From: Helicobacteraceae bacterium
Lineage (GTDB): Bacteria; Campylobacterota; Campylobacteria; Campylobacterales; Sulfurimonadaceae
Assembly: GCA_947497635.1 (NCBI GenBank)
Contig: CANMHZ010000072.1
Coordinates: 1 to 6,392, forward strand
Length of the DNA: 6,392 nt
Direction of reading: 5' to 3'
The notes under the pieces were generated by a model. It was not told where the DNA came from. It worked only from the letters and a program-made list of their open reading frames with translations, and ran no database searches. Made by a program: the position numbers and the translations under genes. Below are positions 5,545-6,392 of this stretch, piece after piece. Every line of letters starts with the position of its first letter. Position 1 is the stretch's first letter.

Positions 5545-6392
5545 TTATTGTACTGTTAACTCTAAACGGGTTGGAATTCCCTCTTTTGGATCAAACGCAC
5601 TTTTTTCATGTGCTCCTATGGATACACGACTCGCCAATAGTGGATTTCTCGAGAGATAGTCTGTGATTATTTTTGCCCGAGTATCTGCCAACTTTTCGAG
5701 CTCTTCTGGGGTAACTATTTGAAGAACACTCAGTTTCTCGACCAAGGATACCGTATAGTTTTGGATGAATTCCGCCTCTTGCGGATATTTCTTTTCCATC
5801 ATTAGACGAAGCTCTTTAAGCTGCGAAGGCTCCATTTGTTTTTTCGCCATCGCTTCAAGATTTTCCACACTCAAAGCATCCGCTGGACTCAATTTTTGTT
5901 TAGGGTGTTGTGCCATGATAGCGGTGATAAGTTTGTGTACTTGTAGCGAATGGGTATCCTCACTCACCGACCATCCTCCATGTACTGCGAGGGTAAGTTT
6001 CGGTCGTTTTGCCATGACTGTTGCAAGCTTATCCAATTTTTCACGCATGGGTGGGGATAACCTCTCTTCGCCTGCTTCAAACGAGACTTTTGAGAGGGCA
6101 TCATTTTCCGAACTCATCCCCATTAAAGATCCCAACAAACGAAACGGTGAAGTGACTGCTTTTGTAAACAAATTACCGATTACCTGCCATACTACTTTTC
6201 CATAACGGAAATTTGGATCGGTAACATTTCCCTCAATGGGGAGATCAATATCAATCACCCCCTCACTGTCTTCGAGCAATGCCACGACCAGTTTCATCGG
6301 CCACTTCGCACCTCCTTCAATCTCCTCTCTTAGCTCTATTTTTTTGATAACAACATTATTTTGCGCATCAAGGGCTCCTTGTTTGATCTTGT
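5545..6392 (-). CDS. DUF748 (AsmA-like) envelope protein, C-terminal part, open at the right edge
   Basis: The frame stays open from the stop at 5545 to the window edge: the 31 codons before the ATG at 6297 contain no stop and read ...VVIKKIELREEIEGGAKWP before that methionine. That ATG is therefore internal, and at least 281 residues are visible. The segment LVVALLEDSEGVIDIDLPIEGNVTDPNF (from the third residue after that methionine), followed by VVWQVIGNLFTKAVTSPFRLLGSLMG, matches the conserved DUF748 core: a strand pair with GVIDIDLP, then DPxF, then N-L-x-x-K-x-x-x-x-P-F. DUF748 proteins are large AsmA-like proteins, anchored in the inner membrane and extending into the periplasm. Their exact role is unclear; related AsmA proteins are linked to lipid transport to the outer membrane. 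The last part (KIITDYLSRNPLLASRVSIGAH) resembles an OmpA-like tail often found at the end of the family. The missing N-terminus should carry the membrane anchor. It ends 42 bases before the exporter gene. Confidence 0.82.
   Translation of the reverse strand, partial: KIKQGALDAQNNVVIKKIELREEIEGGAKWPMKLVVALLEDSEGVIDIDLPIEGNVTDPNFRYGKVVWQVIGNLFTKAVTSPFRLLGSLMGMSSENDALSKVSFEAGEERLSPPMREKLDKLATVMAKRPKLTLAVHGGWSVSEDTHSLQVHKLITAIMAQHPKQKLSPADALSVENLEAMAKKQMEPSQLKELRLMMEKKYPQEAEFIQNYTVSLVEKLSVLQIVTPEELEKLADTRAKIITDYLSRNPLLASRVSIGAHEKSAFDPKEGIPTRLELTVQ

Noticed and set aside
5765..6205. Plus-strand frame of 146 codons opposite the DUF748 gene
   Set aside because: The cysteine/serine-rich translation is typical of antisense frames, and the minus-strand frame matches DUF748.

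Overview
The window looks like chromosomal sequence from a Campylobacterota (epsilonproteobacterial) species, probably of the free-living Sulfurimonas/Sulfuricurvum/Sulfurospirillum type. This rests on three things: the ClpP sequence resembles what I remember of Campylobacter ClpP (it keeps the internal IIMLSGE segment); the gene order is clpP, GGDEF-like gene, def, comM; and the promoters carry a strong -10 preceded by TTTGC or TTCGC with no clear -35. The genus assignment is inference.

Left part (1-3670, plus strand). A 5'-truncated clpP is followed 9 bases later by a 343-aa protein with a degenerate GGDEF domain, and 13 bases after that by def (peptide deformylase). The close spacing, and a Shine-Dalgarno that overlaps the clpP stop, suggest one transcript. 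Two of the three products act on proteins: ClpP degrades them and Def deformylates nascent chains. The middle protein has lost the GGDEF catalytic signature but keeps an RxxD inhibitory-site motif, so it looks like a c-di-GMP receptor rather than a cyclase. After an 84-base gap with its own promoter comes comM (YifB family), an intact AAA+ protein of natural transformation.

Middle part (3671-4401). A two-gene, AT-rich toxin-antitoxin module lies on the minus strand, convergent with comM. The antitoxin gene comes first, and its stop overlaps the GTG start of a RelE/HigB-like toxin. Upstream is a compact control region: a -10 box, a perfect 12-bp palindrome where transcription should start, and an extra half-site one helical turn away. 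This layout is typical of autoregulated modules. A short imperfect hairpin of repeat-like appearance lies between this promoter and the next gene.

Right part (4402-6392, minus strand). A YeiH-family (putative sulfate/sulfite exporter) membrane protein has its own consensus promoter in a 42-base gap. Upstream of it is the C-terminal part of a DUF748/AsmA-like envelope protein whose reading frame runs off the right edge.

There is no gene-free stretch over 300 bases, and I found no RNA genes, CRISPR arrays or insertion sequences. The most novel point is the c-di-GMP-receptor-like protein encoded directly behind clpP; the best-supported accessory element is the toxin-antitoxin module with its operator.
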